A stretch of 64,000 nt of DNA from Microbacterium luticocti DSM 19459 (GTDB taxonomy: Bacteria; Actinomycetota; Actinomycetes; Actinomycetales; Microbacteriaceae): NCBI RefSeq assembly GCF_000422405.1, contig NZ_AULS01000001.1, positions 516,409-580,408 on the forward strand. Direction: 5' to 3'. The position numbers and the translations under genes are program-made. Positions 18,358 to 26,742 of the stretch are shown here, one piece after another. Under the pieces are notes generated by a model, which was not told where the DNA came from, ran no database searches, and saw nothing but the letters and a program-made list of their open reading frames with translations. Numbering within the stretch: the stretch's first letter is position 1; the number at the start of each line of letters is the position of its first letter.

Positions 18358-19695
18358 ATGTCCGACGCCTCCGACTGTCCCACCCGGGGCTTCGCCACCA
18401 CCCAGGTGCAGGCCGGGTTCTCCGCCGCCACCGCGGTGCGGTCGGCGGTCCCGCCCATCCACCAGTCCACTGCGTTCGAGCCGGCTTCGCTCTCGCACGC
18501 CCGCGACCTGTTCGCGCACCGCTGTGACGGCGACGTCTACTCGCGCACCGCGAACCCCACCGTGACCGTGCTCGAACAGCGGGTCGCCGCACTGGAGGGC
18601 GGAATCGCCGCGGTGGCGCTCGCGTCGGGGCAGGCCGCGGTCGCCCTCACCCTGCTGGCCCTCGCCGGCCGCGGCGGTCACATCGTCGCCGCCCGGCAGC
18701 TGTACGGCGGCACCGTCGACCTGCTCGAAGACACCCTGCCCGACTGGGGCATACAGACCTCGTTCGTCGACCAGGACGACATCGCCGCCTGGCGCGGCGC
18801 GGTACGCCCCGAGACCCGCGCCTTCTTCGCCGAGACGGTCGCGAACCCGATCGCCCAGGTGCTCGACGTGCGCGCGGTCGCCGACGCCGCCCACGCGGCC
18901 GGGGTGCCGCTGGTGGTCGACAACACCGTGGCCACCCCGTACCTGCAGCAGCCCCGGCAGTGGGGGGCGGATGTCTCGGTGCACTCGGCGACGAAGTTCA
19001 TCGGCGGTCACGGGTCGGTGCTCGGCGGAGTGGTGGTCGACCTGGGCACGTTCGATTTCACGGCCGATCCGGGCCGTTGGCCGGCGCTGACCGCACCGTC
19101 GCGCCGACTCGGCCACGAGCGCAGCCTCGCCGAGCACTTCGCCTCGCCGCTGGTCGCCCTGATCAGGACGAAGTACCTGCACGACCTCGGCCCGACGCTC
19201 GGCGCCTCGGCCGCGTTCACGCTGCTGCAGGGACTGGAGACCCTCGATCTGCGCATGCAGCGGCACGCGGCATCCGCGCAGCGCGTGGCCCAGCATCTGG
19301 CCGGCCACCGCGGTGTCGCCCGGGTACACCACCCCGGACTGCCGGCCAGCCCGTGGCACGCGGCATCCCGCATCTACCTGCCCCGCGGGGTGCCGTCGGT
19401 GTTCTCGATCGACCTGCCCGGCACCGGCGACGCCGACGCCGATTTCGCGCTCGTCGAACGGTTCGTGGACCGGCTGCGGGTGCTGCGGCTGCTGGCGAAC
19501 ATCGGTGACGCACGCAGCATCGTCACCCACCCGGCGTCGATGACGCACAGCCACCTGTCGGCACGGCAGCTGGCCGAGGCGGGCATCTCGCCGACCACGG
19601 TGCGTCTCTCGATCGGCCTCGAGGACCCCGACGACCTGATCGCCGACCTCGACGGCGCGCTGACCGGCGCACTGACCGGCGGGCTGCGGCCGTAG
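18358..19695 (+). CDS. O-acetylhomoserine sulfhydrylase-like / trans-sulfuration PLP enzyme
   Basis: A 445-residue Cys/Met-metabolism PLP enzyme, closest in layout to O-acetylhomoserine aminocarboxypropyltransferase (MetY), which makes homocysteine from O-acetylhomoserine and sulfide. It shows 'YSRTANPTVTVLEQRVAALEGG', 'ASGQAA', 'VDNTVATPYLQQP', and the PLP lysine Lys213 in 'HSATKFIGGHG'. The C-terminal 'SIVTHPASMTHS' and 'SIGLEDPDDLIADL' are family-typical. ATG at 18358 was preferred over upstream codons. It lies divergent from the sulfurtransferase and is followed 10 bases later by the Gfo/Idh gene. Cystathionine-type activity is an alternative. Confidence 0.88.
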   Translation: MSDASDCPTRGFATTQVQAGFSAATAVRSAVPPIHQSTAFEPASLSHARDLFAHRCDGDVYSRTANPTVTVLEQRVAALEGGIAAVALASGQAAVALTLLALAGRGGHIVAARQLYGGTVDLLEDTLPDWGIQTSFVDQDDIAAWRGAVRPETRAFFAETVANPIAQVLDVRAVADAAHAAGVPLVVDNTVATPYLQQPRQWGADVSVHSATKFIGGHGSVLGGVVVDLGTFDFTADPGRWPALTAPSRRLGHERSLAEHFASPLVALIRTKYLHDLGPTLGASAAFTLLQGLETLDLRMQRHAASAQRVAQHLAGHRGVARVHHPGLPASPWHAASRIYLPRGVPSVFSIDLPGTGDADADFALVERFVDRLRVLRLLANIGDARSIVTHPASMTHSHLSARQLAEAGISPTTVRLSIGLEDPDDLIADLDGALTGALTGGLRP

Positions 19696-19705
19696 TCTGA
19701 GGGGC

Positions 19706-20698
19706 ATGAGCACACCGGCACCCGGCCTGCGGTGGGGCATCCTCGCCACCGGCGGCATCGCCCACGCGTTCACCGCGGACCTGCGCACGGCAGGTCTCGA
19801 CGTGCGCGCCGTCGGCTCACGCAACGCCGCGTCGGCCGAGCGGTTCGCCCGCGCATTCGACATTCCGCGCGCGCACGGCTCTTACGAGGCCCTCGCCGCC
19901 GACGACGAGGTCGACATCGTCTACATCGCCACACCGCACCCGATGCACGCCGACGACGCCCTGCTGTGCCTGCGGCACCGCAAGCACGTGCTCGTCGAGA
20001 AGGCGTTCACGCTCAACGCCCGGCAGGCGGCGGCGGTGCGCGATGCCGCGGCCGCGCACGGGCTGCTGGCGATGGAGGCGATGTGGACCCGCTATCTGCC
20101 GCACATGCGGCGGGTGCGCGAGCTCGTCGCTTCGGGCGCGATCGGCGAGGTGCGGGTCCTGCATGCCGACCACACCCAGTCGCTGCCGACCGACCCGACA
20201 CATCGCCTGAACGCGCTGGAACTCGGCGGCGGCGCGCTGCTGGATCTCGGGATCTACCCGATCTCGTTCGCGTGGGACATCCTCGGCGCACCGGTGCGCA
20301 TCGACGCGCAGGCCCGGCTGGGCGACACGGGTGCCGACACCGAGGTGGCCACCGTGTTCGGCCACGCGGGCGGGGCGATCTCGACGACGCTGTCGTCGTC
20401 GCGTGCCGCCGGCCCCAACGTGGCATACATCGTGGGCACCGAAGGCCGCATCGACATCGACCGGGTCTGGTACACGCCGACCTCGTTCCGGTTGATCGGG
20501 CCCGACGGCACCGTGCGCGAGGAGTACGTCTCGCGCATCGACGGCCGCGGCATGCAGTTCGAAGCGCTCGAGGCCGAGCGGATCATCGCCTCGGGCCGGC
20601 GCGACGGCGACGTGCAGCCGATCGACCAGACCGTGGCGATCATGGCGTGCCTGGACGAGGTACGGGCGCGCATCGGCGTCGCCTACTCGGCCGACTGA
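19706..20698 (+). CDS. Gfo/Idh/MocA family oxidoreductase
   Basis: A 330-residue NAD(P)-dependent oxidoreductase. The N-terminal Rossmann domain (about 1-125) has 'GILATGGIAHAF' and the family motif 'VEKAFTLN' carrying the catalytic lysine (usually EKP; here EKA). The C-terminal alpha/beta domain has 'GGGALLDLGIYPISF', corresponding to the GG.....D.g.H signature but with Tyr in place of His. Substrates are often sugars, inositols or dihydrodiols; none can be assigned. It starts 10 bases after the sulfhydrylase gene and overlaps the convergent membrane protein gene by 16 bases. Confidence 0.88.
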   Translation: MSTPAPGLRWGILATGGIAHAFTADLRTAGLDVRAVGSRNAASAERFARAFDIPRAHGSYEALAADDEVDIVYIATPHPMHADDALLCLRHRKHVLVEKAFTLNARQAAAVRDAAAAHGLLAMEAMWTRYLPHMRRVRELVASGAIGEVRVLHADHTQSLPTDPTHRLNALELGGGALLDLGIYPISFAWDILGAPVRIDAQARLGDTGADTEVATVFGHAGGAISTTLSSSRAAGPNVAYIVGTEGRIDIDRVWYTPTSFRLIGPDGTVREEYVSRIDGRGMQFEALEAERIIASGRRDGDVQPIDQTVAIMACLDEVRARIGVAYSAD

Positions 20699-21060
20699 CC
20701 GTCCTGCGCGCGGCGTCGCGCCTCGGCCCGGCGCCGCTCCTGCTCGATCTCGCGTTCCAGGTCGGCCAGCTGCTGCTCGGTGGTGCGGGTGTCGCGCGGT
20801 GGCATCGGCGCCGACGGCGCCGGCGGTGGGTCGGCGTACCCGCGGGGGCTGCGCACCGGCCGGTCACGTTCGGGATACTCCCGCCCGATCGTGAACCACA
20901 GCACGACCCCCAGAAGCGGCAGCAGGATCACCAGCAGCAGCCACACCACCTTGGGCATGTGCCGCACCTGGCCCTCGTCACGGGTGATGATGTCGACCAC
21001 CGCGAACACGGTCGCGGCCACGACCAGCAGCGAGAACAGGTACGGCATGGACACGAGCAT
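20683..21060 (-). CDS. PLDc_N-domain small membrane protein
   Basis: A 125-residue protein. Two hydrophobic segments (about 4-24 and 38-58) with 'VVWLLLVILLPLLGVVLWFTIGR' across the second are the phospholipase D N-terminal (PLDc_N) anchor domain. It is followed by a Pro-rich linker and a charged Glu/Arg coiled tail. No phospholipase catalytic domain is present; stand-alone PLDc_N proteins are common in actinobacteria and of unknown role. The ATG at 21058-21060 is my choice; a second ATG at 21046-21048 is equally possible. It is divergent from the NYN gene. Confidence 0.8.
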   Translation of the reverse strand: MLVSMPYLFSLLVVAATVFAVVDIITRDEGQVRHMPKVVWLLLVILLPLLGVVLWFTIGREYPERDRPVRSPRGYADPPPAPSAPMPPRDTRTTEQQLADLEREIEQERRRAEARRRAQDGQSAE

Positions 21061-21085
21061 AGGCGGACCTGCCACACTGGTGAGC

Positions 21086-21955
21086 ATGTCAGCACAGGAT
21101 GCCCGCGTCGCCGTCTATCTCGATTTCGACAACATCGTGATGTCGTGGTACGACCGGGTGCACGGCCGCAACGCCTATTCCCGCGACCGGCAGCGCATCG
21201 CCGCCGACCCGTCCGAGCCCGAGATCGCCGCCCGCCTGGCCGAGGCGACGGTCGACGTGGGCGCGATCATCGACTACGCCGCCTCGTTCGGCACGCTCGT
21301 GCTCACCCGTGCGTACGCGGACTGGTCGAACCCGGTCAACGCCGAGTACCGCACCCAGCTGGTGGCCCGCGCGGTCGACCTGGTGCAGCTGTTCCCCGCC
21401 GCCGCGTATGCGAAGAACGGTGCCGACATCCGGCTGGCCGTCGACACCGTCGAGGACATGTTCCGCCTGCCCGACCTCAGCCATGTGGTGATCGTCGCTG
21501 GCGATTCCGACTATGTGCCGCTCGCCCAGCGCTGCAAGCGGCTGGGGCGCATCGTCGTCGGGGTGGGCGTGGCCGGGTCCACGGCCAAGTCGCTCGCGGC
21601 GGCCTGTGACCAGTTCGACAGCTACGACTCGCTGCCCGGGGTCCCCACCCCGGTCCCGGCGAAGAAGACCGAGCAGACGGATGCCACACCCACCCGCCGG
21701 CGCAAGAAGAAGGAGCCGGACGTCGCCGCCGAGCTGCTCGAGCGTGCGCTCACGCTCGAACACGTGCGCACCGACGACGAGTGGATGCACCTGTCGGCGG
21801 TGAAGAACCTCATGCGCCGGATGGATCCGTCGTTCAGTGAGAAGGCCCTCGGCCACCGGTCGTTCTCGGACTTCGTGAAGGCGCACCCCGAGGTGGCCGA
21901 GCTCGACGAGTCGACGAACATCGTCACGGTGCGCCTGTCGCCCTCACGCGCCTGA
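21086..21955 (+). CDS. NYN-domain RNase-like protein with C-terminal OST-HTH/LOTUS domain
   Basis: A 289-residue protein. The N-terminal NYN (PIN-like) nuclease domain, residues about 8-165, has acidic residues in 'VYLDFDNI' (Asp13, Asp15), 'KNGADIRLAVD' and 'VAGDSDYVPLAQ', the expected metal-binding positions. A basic linker with 'RRRKKK' follows. Residues about 210-285 ('VRTDDEWMHLSAVKNLMRRMDPSFSEKALG...') match an OST-HTH/LOTUS RNA-binding domain. The combination suggests a ribonuclease acting on structured RNA, but targets are unknown. ATG at 21086 is used; a GTG at 21080 is in frame. Confidence 0.88.
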   Translation: MSAQDARVAVYLDFDNIVMSWYDRVHGRNAYSRDRQRIAADPSEPEIAARLAEATVDVGAIIDYAASFGTLVLTRAYADWSNPVNAEYRTQLVARAVDLVQLFPAAAYAKNGADIRLAVDTVEDMFRLPDLSHVVIVAGDSDYVPLAQRCKRLGRIVVGVGVAGSTAKSLAAACDQFDSYDSLPGVPTPVPAKKTEQTDATPTRRRKKKEPDVAAELLERALTLEHVRTDDEWMHLSAVKNLMRRMDPSFSEKALGHRSFSDFVKAHPEVAELDESTNIVTVRLSPSRA

Positions 21956-22018
21956 TCCGCGGGTGCGGCAGGCGCCACGCGGGAATGTCGCGGGGCGTGT
22001 GCGTGGTTGGCTGTTGAC

Positions 22019-23428
22019 ATGGCGGGTGTGGGATTGCGGACCGAGCGCGGCCCGATCCTGCTGTCGCTGATGCTGTCGACGTTCCTCATCGCGATCGACT
22101 CCACGATCCTCGCCACCGCGGTGCCGACGATCGTCGGCGAGCTGGGCGGGTTCAGCCAGTTCCCGTGGCTGTTCTCGGTGTACCTGCTCGCGCAGGCCGC
22201 GTCGGTGCCGGTGTATGCGAAGCTGTGCGACACGCTCGGCCGCAAGCCGATCATGATCGTGGGCATCGGGCTGTTCCTGGCCGGGTCGGTCGCCAGTGCG
22301 CTGGCGTGGAACATGACCGCGCTCATCGTGTTCCGTGCCGTGCAGGGCCTGGGGGCCGGGGCGATCACGCCGACGGCGATGACGATCGCGGGCGACATCT
22401 ACACGGTGCGCGAGCGCGCCACGGCGCAGGCGTACCTGGCCAGCGTGTGGGCGATCTCGTCGGTCGTCGGCCCCACCCTGGGCGGCCTGTTCGCGCAGTT
22501 CCTGTCGTGGCGGTGGATCTTCTGGGTCAACGTGCCGCTCGGTATCCTCGCGCTGTTCATGCTGGTGCGCAGCTACCACGAGGACTTCACCCGCCACCGG
22601 CGGCGCATCGACGTGGCCGGCTCCGCCCTGCTGATCGTCGCGCTGGTGCTGCTGGTGCTGGGCGTGCTCGAGGGCGGGCAGGGCTGGGCGTGGAACAGCT
22701 GGCAGTCGATCGGATGCTTCGCCGCCGGCGCCGGCCTGCTGGTGCTGTTCGCCGTGGTCGAGCGGCGGGCGGCCGACCCGGTGCTGGCGCCGTGGGTGTT
22801 CACGAGCCGGGTCGTGGTGACCACGTCGCTGGCCGCGCTCGGCGTCGGGGCGGTGATGATCGGGCTCACCTCGTTCGTGCCGACGTTCCTGGAGTCGACC
22901 GCTGGCGCCACTCCCCTGCTCGCCGGGCTCGCGGTGGCCGCACTGAGCCTCGGCTGGCCGATCAGCGGGTCGCTCGCGGGCCGGTTCTACCTGCGCATCG
23001 GGTTCCGTTCCACCGCGGTGATCGGGTCGACGCTGGCGGTGACCGGTGCCGTGCTGCTGCTGGTGTTCGCGGCGGCCCCGTCGCTGTGGCTCACGGCGCT
23101 CGGCTGCTTCGTGGTCGGGCTGGGCCTGGGACTGGTCGCGAACCCGTCGCTGATCGCCGCGCAGTCGTCGGTGCCGCTGCGCCGGCGCGGCGTCGTGTCG
23201 GGCACGAACATGCTCGCCCGGTCGGTGGGCAGCTCGGTGGGCGTGGCGGTGTACGGGGCGATCGCGAACGCGGTGATCCTCGCCGGCGGGGGGTCGGCGC
23301 ATCCCGCCGCCGTCCAGGCGGGCTCGACCGCCGTGTTCGTGGGCGTGGCGGTCTCGGCGGTGCTGCTGGTGGCGTGCACGCTGGTGATCCCGCACGTGGC
23401 GATCGCCGACGAGCAGCCGACCGGCTGA
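22019..23428 (+). CDS. MFS drug:H+ antiporter, DHA2 (14-TM) family
   Basis: About 469 residues with 14 hydrophobic segments. The DHA2 marks are 'DSTILATAVPTIVGELG' in the first segment pair, 'GRKPIMIVGIGLF' (motif A) and 'FRAVQGLGAGAITPTAMTIAGD' (motif B/C region). Such proteins export drugs or metabolites using the proton gradient. The ATG at 22019 is chosen; a TTG 12 bases upstream is in frame, and no strong ribosome binding site decides. It appears monocistronic, with no local regulator gene. Confidence 0.9.
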   Translation: MAGVGLRTERGPILLSLMLSTFLIAIDSTILATAVPTIVGELGGFSQFPWLFSVYLLAQAASVPVYAKLCDTLGRKPIMIVGIGLFLAGSVASALAWNMTALIVFRAVQGLGAGAITPTAMTIAGDIYTVRERATAQAYLASVWAISSVVGPTLGGLFAQFLSWRWIFWVNVPLGILALFMLVRSYHEDFTRHRRRIDVAGSALLIVALVLLVLGVLEGGQGWAWNSWQSIGCFAAGAGLLVLFAVVERRAADPVLAPWVFTSRVVVTTSLAALGVGAVMIGLTSFVPTFLESTAGATPLLAGLAVAALSLGWPISGSLAGRFYLRIGFRSTAVIGSTLAVTGAVLLLVFAAAPSLWLTALGCFVVGLGLGLVANPSLIAAQSSVPLRRRGVVSGTNMLARSVGSSVGVAVYGAIANAVILAGGGSAHPAAVQAGSTAVFVGVAVSAVLLVACTLVIPHVAIADEQPTG

Positions 23429-23449
23429 GCGTGGGCCCGCGCACCCGCG

Positions 23450-24433
23450 CTATTCGCGCATCCGCCGCCAGACGTCGGCGAGCGCGGCGTCGAGGTGCGG
23501 ATGCGAGAACGCATAGCCGGCCTCGGTGAGCCGCCCGGGCAGCACCCACCGGCTCTTGAGTACGAGCTCGGGTTCGGTGCGCAGCGCCCACATCGCCGGT
23601 TCCAGCATCCACCGCGGCGCGGGCAGACCCACCGGCATCCGCACCGTGTGGCGCAGCATCGCCATGAGGGTGCGATTGTCGCGCGGACCGGGCGAGGCGA
23701 GGTTCACCGGGCCGTCGAGCCCGGGAGTGTCGCGCAGCAACCGCACCGCGCCGACGACGTCGTCGATATGGATCCAGCTGAACCGCTGCCGGCCGCCCGA
23801 TCGGTGCCAGGGCGCGCGCCCGTCGCCGGTCGGGTGCGGTCCGATGCCACGGTATCGGCGGTGCGGCACCCAGCGGCCGTCGTACTGCGGTCCGCCCAGT
23901 CCGACGCGCGCGAGCCGGAACAGCATGCCGGTGGCGGGCCCGTCGCCGAGCACGATCGCCATCCGCAGCGCGACGCGCCGGGTGGCGGGTAGATCGCCGC
24001 GGAAGAACTCGTCCTCCCAGGCGCGGGCGACGTCGACCGAGAACCCGGTGCCGTACTCGCCGTCCTGCTCGCGCTGCGGGCGGTCGATCGCGTAACGGTA
24101 GATCGTCGCGGTGCTCGCGTTCAGCCACACCGTGGGAGGTCGGGATGCCGCGGCCACCGCGTCGTGCAGCGCCCGGGTGGTCTCGACGCGGGAGCGCAGG
24201 ATCTCGTCGCGGTTGGGATCGTTGTAGCGGCAGTCCACGGACTTTCCGGCGAGATTCACGAGCAGGTCGGCGCCGTCCACCGCGCGCCGCACCGACGCGG
24301 GGTCATCCCAGCGCGCATCGGGTCCTGCGCGGCCGATGAGGCGCACGGTGTATCCGTCCTCGCGCAGCGCGGTGGTGATCGCCCGCCCGACGAATCCTGA
24401 GCCGCCGGCGACGACGGCGATCGGAGCGGACAC
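23450..24433 (-). CDS. TIGR01777-family epimerase (SDR superfamily, DUF1731)
   Basis: A 327-residue extended SDR of the YfcH/TIGR01777 type. An N-terminal nucleotide-binding 'VVAGGSGFVGRAI', the 'NLAGKSVDCRY' motif and 'FSWIHIDDVV' in the middle are seen. A C-terminal DUF1731 region ends 'LKSRWVLPGRLTEAGYAFSHPHLDAALADV'. The family's reaction is not established. GTG start at 24431-24433. The VapC gene ends upstream of it on the same strand, 15 bases away. Confidence 0.9.
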   Translation of the reverse strand: MSAPIAVVAGGSGFVGRAITTALREDGYTVRLIGRAGPDARWDDPASVRRAVDGADLLVNLAGKSVDCRYNDPNRDEILRSRVETTRALHDAVAAASRPPTVWLNASTATIYRYAIDRPQREQDGEYGTGFSVDVARAWEDEFFRGDLPATRRVALRMAIVLGDGPATGMLFRLARVGLGGPQYDGRWVPHRRYRGIGPHPTGDGRAPWHRSGGRQRFSWIHIDDVVGAVRLLRDTPGLDGPVNLASPGPRDNRTLMAMLRHTVRMPVGLPAPRWMLEPAMWALRTEPELVLKSRWVLPGRLTEAGYAFSHPHLDAALADVWRRMRE

Positions 24434-24447
24434 ACGGCGAGCCTACG

Positions 24448-24828
24448 TCAGACGGCGACGATCTCGACGAGACCGTCGACCCCGACGAAGTCGCGGGGGT
24501 TCCGTGTGTACAGGCACGCGGAGTGGGCAAGAGCCGTGGCCGCGATCAGCAGGTCCATCGTGCGCGCTCGTGGCTGACGCCCGATGTCGACCAGGGCGGC
24601 CGCCAATTGCCCGTAGCCCGCAGCAACAGCCTCATCGAGCGGAAGGGCGTCGAACTCGTGCTGCAGGATGGACAGCCGCCGCAGTCTCTCCGCCCGGATC
24701 TCGGGACGCCTGGCGACGAGAACGCCGAAGTGCAGCTCCGCAAGCGTCACCGCGCTGATGGCCAACTCTCCCTCGAGCGGTGCCACCGCGGGCGCGGTCA
24801 CGACACTTGTGTCGAGGACGGCTCTCAC
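24448..24828 (-). CDS. VapC-type PIN-domain toxin (type II toxin-antitoxin)
   Basis: A 126-residue PIN-domain ribonuclease. The conserved acidic residues appear in 'VLDTSVV' near the N-terminus, 'AISAVTLAELHFGV' (Glu), 'RTMDLLIAATAL' (Asp) and 'LYTRNPRDF' near the end. VapC toxins cleave tRNA or rRNA and are neutralised by the partner antitoxin. The start GTG (24826-24828) overlaps the antitoxin stop codon by four bases (GTGA), indicating translational coupling; an upstream GTG at 24838-24840 is possible. The antitoxin gene lies directly upstream. Confidence 0.9.
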   Translation of the reverse strand: MRAVLDTSVVTAPAVAPLEGELAISAVTLAELHFGVLVARRPEIRAERLRRLSILQHEFDALPLDEAVAAGYGQLAAALVDIGRQPRARTMDLLIAATALAHSACLYTRNPRDFVGVDGLVEIVAV

Positions 24829-25073
24829 ACCGCCGCCCACGGATCGCGCAGCGCCTGATCGATGCGATCACGATCGTCGTCCCACTCGGTGTCGTCGACA
24901 CCGGTGTACAGGGCCGCGATCGCCGTGAAACCGCGCCATGGTCGAGGCGCTGCCGCAACCAGACGTGCACTGGGTCGCCCGGCGACGGTGATCGTGATCT
25001 CCTCACCCTCCTCGACCCGTCGCACGAGGTCAGAGGCACTCTGGCGCAACTCGCGCAGTCCCACCGTGGTCAT
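24825..25073 (-). CDS. Phd/YefM-type antitoxin (VapB partner)
   Basis: An 82-residue antitoxin. Residues 1-45 ('VGLRELRQSASDLVRRVEEGEEITITVAGRP') form the Phd/YefM DNA-binding fold. The C-terminal half is acidic ('DDTEWDDDRDRID'), as expected for the part that folds onto the toxin. The ATG at 25071-25073 is chosen because it gives the usual 'MTTVGLREL' start and sits 10 bases from the operator palindrome. It should repress its own operon together with the toxin. Confidence 0.9.
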   Translation of the reverse strand: MTTVGLRELRQSASDLVRRVEEGEEITITVAGRPSARLVAAAPRPWRGFTAIAALYTGVDDTEWDDDRDRIDQALRDPWAAV

Positions 25074-25082
25074 GGCTTCAGA

Positions 25083-25098
25083 GTAGCACAAGTGCTAC
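25083..25098. promoter_or_regulatory. Palindromic operator of the vapBC operon
   Basis: GTAGCACAAGTGCTAC is a perfect palindrome with 7-base arms and an AA spacer, ending 10 bases before the antitoxin ATG. Its position overlaps any promoter that could serve the operon, and Phd/YefM antitoxins bind such palindromes for autoregulation. Binding is inferred. Confidence 0.65.
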
Positions 25099-25108
25099 CC
25101 TGAGCAGG

Positions 25109-25879
25109 TCATACCGCCGCAAGCTCCGCGGCGCGATCGGCGAACCGCACGTACGCGGCCACGTCGTCCGATGCGGTCATGGCGCGCAGCACGACCTCGT
25201 CGACGGCGGCGCGGTAGGCCGGCAGCCGGTCGGCTGCGTCGTCGGGGGTGAGCACGGTGTCGTCGGCGGCGATGCCCAGCCGGGCGAAGTTGGCCGCGTA
25301 CTTCGGGAACGTCGCGTACCTGCCGGCCTCGGCGCGCAGCCGGGGCATCCCGCCGTCGTCGAGGGCGGTGCGCACGTACAGCGCGACGTACGCGGACGGC
25401 GAGACCGCGTGCGCCTGCGCGGTCTGCGCCGCGGCGGCGTCGGGCGTCAGCCAGTTCAGCAGCATCCCGTCGGCGTCCGATGCGGCCAGCGCCCGCATCT
25501 TCGGACCCAGCGCCCCCACCACGATGCGCGCCGTGGTGCCTTCGCGCAGCGTGTGCACAGCGTCGCGCGTCGCGGCGAGCACGGGGCCGGATGCCTGACC
25601 CGACCCGATCCCAAGCACCAGCCGATCCGCGGGCAGGTCCGCGACGGCTGCGAGGATCTGCTCCGGCGTGCGGCGGTCCAGCGGCACGACGCCGGTGCCG
25701 AGCGTCAGCCGCCCGGTCACCGCGGCCGCAGCGCGCAGTCCGGCCAGGGCGTCGCCGCCGGGGGTGTCGTTCACCCACAGCGCGTGCAGGCCGGCATCCT
25801 CGACCCCGACGGCGATCCGTGCGATCGCGTCGGGCCCGAGCGTGCCGGCCACGCCGATCGAGACGAGTGCGTGCGACAT
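25109..25879 (-). CDS. LLM-class flavin-dependent oxidoreductase
   Basis: A 256-residue, rather short, luciferase-like monooxygenase-fold protein. Residues include 'ALVSIGVAGTLGPDAIARIAVGVEDAGLHALWVND' (first beta-alpha units), 'LTLGTGVVPLDRRTPEQILAAVADL' and 'LVLGIGSGQ', typical of F420- or FMN-dependent LLM enzymes. It starts four bases after the stop of the GntR-family gene and is read from an ATG at 25877-25879. It is probably cotranscribed with the regulator. Which flavin it uses and the substrate are unknown; it may belong to the same pathway as the divergent hydrolases. Confidence 0.88.
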   Translation of the reverse strand: MSHALVSIGVAGTLGPDAIARIAVGVEDAGLHALWVNDTPGGDALAGLRAAAAVTGRLTLGTGVVPLDRRTPEQILAAVADLPADRLVLGIGSGQASGPVLAATRDAVHTLREGTTARIVVGALGPKMRALAASDADGMLLNWLTPDAAAAQTAQAHAVSPSAYVALYVRTALDDGGMPRLRAEAGRYATFPKYAANFARLGIAADDTVLTPDDAADRLPAYRAAVDEVVLRAMTASDDVAAYVRFADRAAELAAV

Positions 25880-25883
25880 CGGA

Positions 25884-26642
25884 TCAGCCTTCTCGCGGGG
25901 CGAACCGGTCGCCGATGAACATGGTGTGGTGCAGTTCCTGCACGTGGGCGCGCATCACCTCGACCGCCCGCACCGGATCGCGATCGGCGAACGCGGCGAC
26001 GATCTGCGCGTGGTCCTCGTTGGCGGCGCGCAGCCGGTCGATCGGGTACGGGATGAAGTAGCGGTACAGGCGCTCCAGCACGCCCGCGTACAGCGGCGCC
26101 GCCCAGTCCAGGCCGCTCGCCTGCGCCACCGCGCGGTGGAACCGCTCGTCGGCGTGATGGTAGGCCGTCCAGTCCTGAGCCCGCGCCGCCTCGTCGACGT
26201 GCGCGCGCAGCGACCCCAGCTGCTGCGGCGTGGCCGCCAGCGCGGCGTGGTGCGCGAGCGCGCACTCGTACAGGGTGCGCTCATCGATCAGCCGGTGCAC
26301 GGTCGCCGCGTCGGCGCGGTACGCCTCGACGGCGGCGTCGGGCAGCCGCATCCGCCGCCCCGTCGCGAAGGTGCCGCCGTTGCGCCCCCGGCGGCGCTCG
26401 ACGAGACCGTCCTCGGCCATCGCCTCGAGCGCGCGCCGCACGGTCATCTCGCTGACGTCGAGCGCCTGCGCGATCTCGGCGTCGGGGGGGAGCCGCTCGT
26501 CGGGGCCGATCAGTTCCAGGTCGACGGCGAGCGCGATGCGCGCGCGCACGGTGTCGGATGCCGAGAGCCGCGTGATGCCGTTCAACTCGGGCCCGGCCAG
26601 CATCGGCCCGGCGCCGTCGGAAGTGACCGGCGAGGTGGACAT
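25884..26642 (-). CDS. GntR-family transcriptional regulator, FadR/FCD subfamily
   Basis: A 252-residue regulator. An N-terminal winged helix-turn-helix (about residues 30-95) has 'IAQALDVSEMTVRRALEAMAEDGLVERRRG'. The C-terminal all-helical FCD ligand domain carries the metal-binding type residues 'YHHADERFHRAVAQASG' and 'MRAHVQELHH'. FCD regulators sense carboxylic acids or related catabolites and repress adjacent pathways. The ATG is at 26640-26642. It is divergent from the nitrilase/permease/nitrilase operon, with a promoter-operator between them, and followed by the LLM gene. Its ligand is probably a substrate or product of that operon. Confidence 0.92.
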   Translation of the reverse strand: MSTSPVTSDGAGPMLAGPELNGITRLSASDTVRARIALAVDLELIGPDERLPPDAEIAQALDVSEMTVRRALEAMAEDGLVERRRGRNGGTFATGRRMRLPDAAVEAYRADAATVHRLIDERTLYECALAHHAALAATPQQLGSLRAHVDEAARAQDWTAYHHADERFHRAVAQASGLDWAAPLYAGVLERLYRYFIPYPIDRLRAANEDHAQIVAAFADRDPVRAVEVMRAHVQELHHTMFIGDRFAPREG

Positions 26643-26664
26643 GTGACGACTCTAGCGAAACGGG

Positions 26665-26694
26665 TAGACAAAAGTGATCATCTTGATCTATTTT
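26665..26694 (+). promoter_or_regulatory. Promoter with embedded operator for the nitrilase/permease operon
   Basis: TAGACA (26665-26670) and TATTTT (26689-26694) are spaced by 18 bases and read toward the operon. Between them lies the inverted repeat GATCA-TCT-TGATC (26676-26688), perfect in both 5-base arms. A repressor bound there would block RNA polymerase, and the divergent GntR-family protein is the obvious candidate. The stretch is strikingly AT-rich for this genome. Confidence 0.6.
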
Positions 26695-26742
26695 AGTTCC
26701 ACGAAGGCCCAGCCGGCGGTTCCACCCAACGAAGGGAAACCC

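Noticed and set aside
26674..26742. Upstream ATG start for the first nitrilase (extra 23 residues)
   Set aside because: The extension runs through the promoter and operator and has no ribosome binding site; the GTG at 26743 does.
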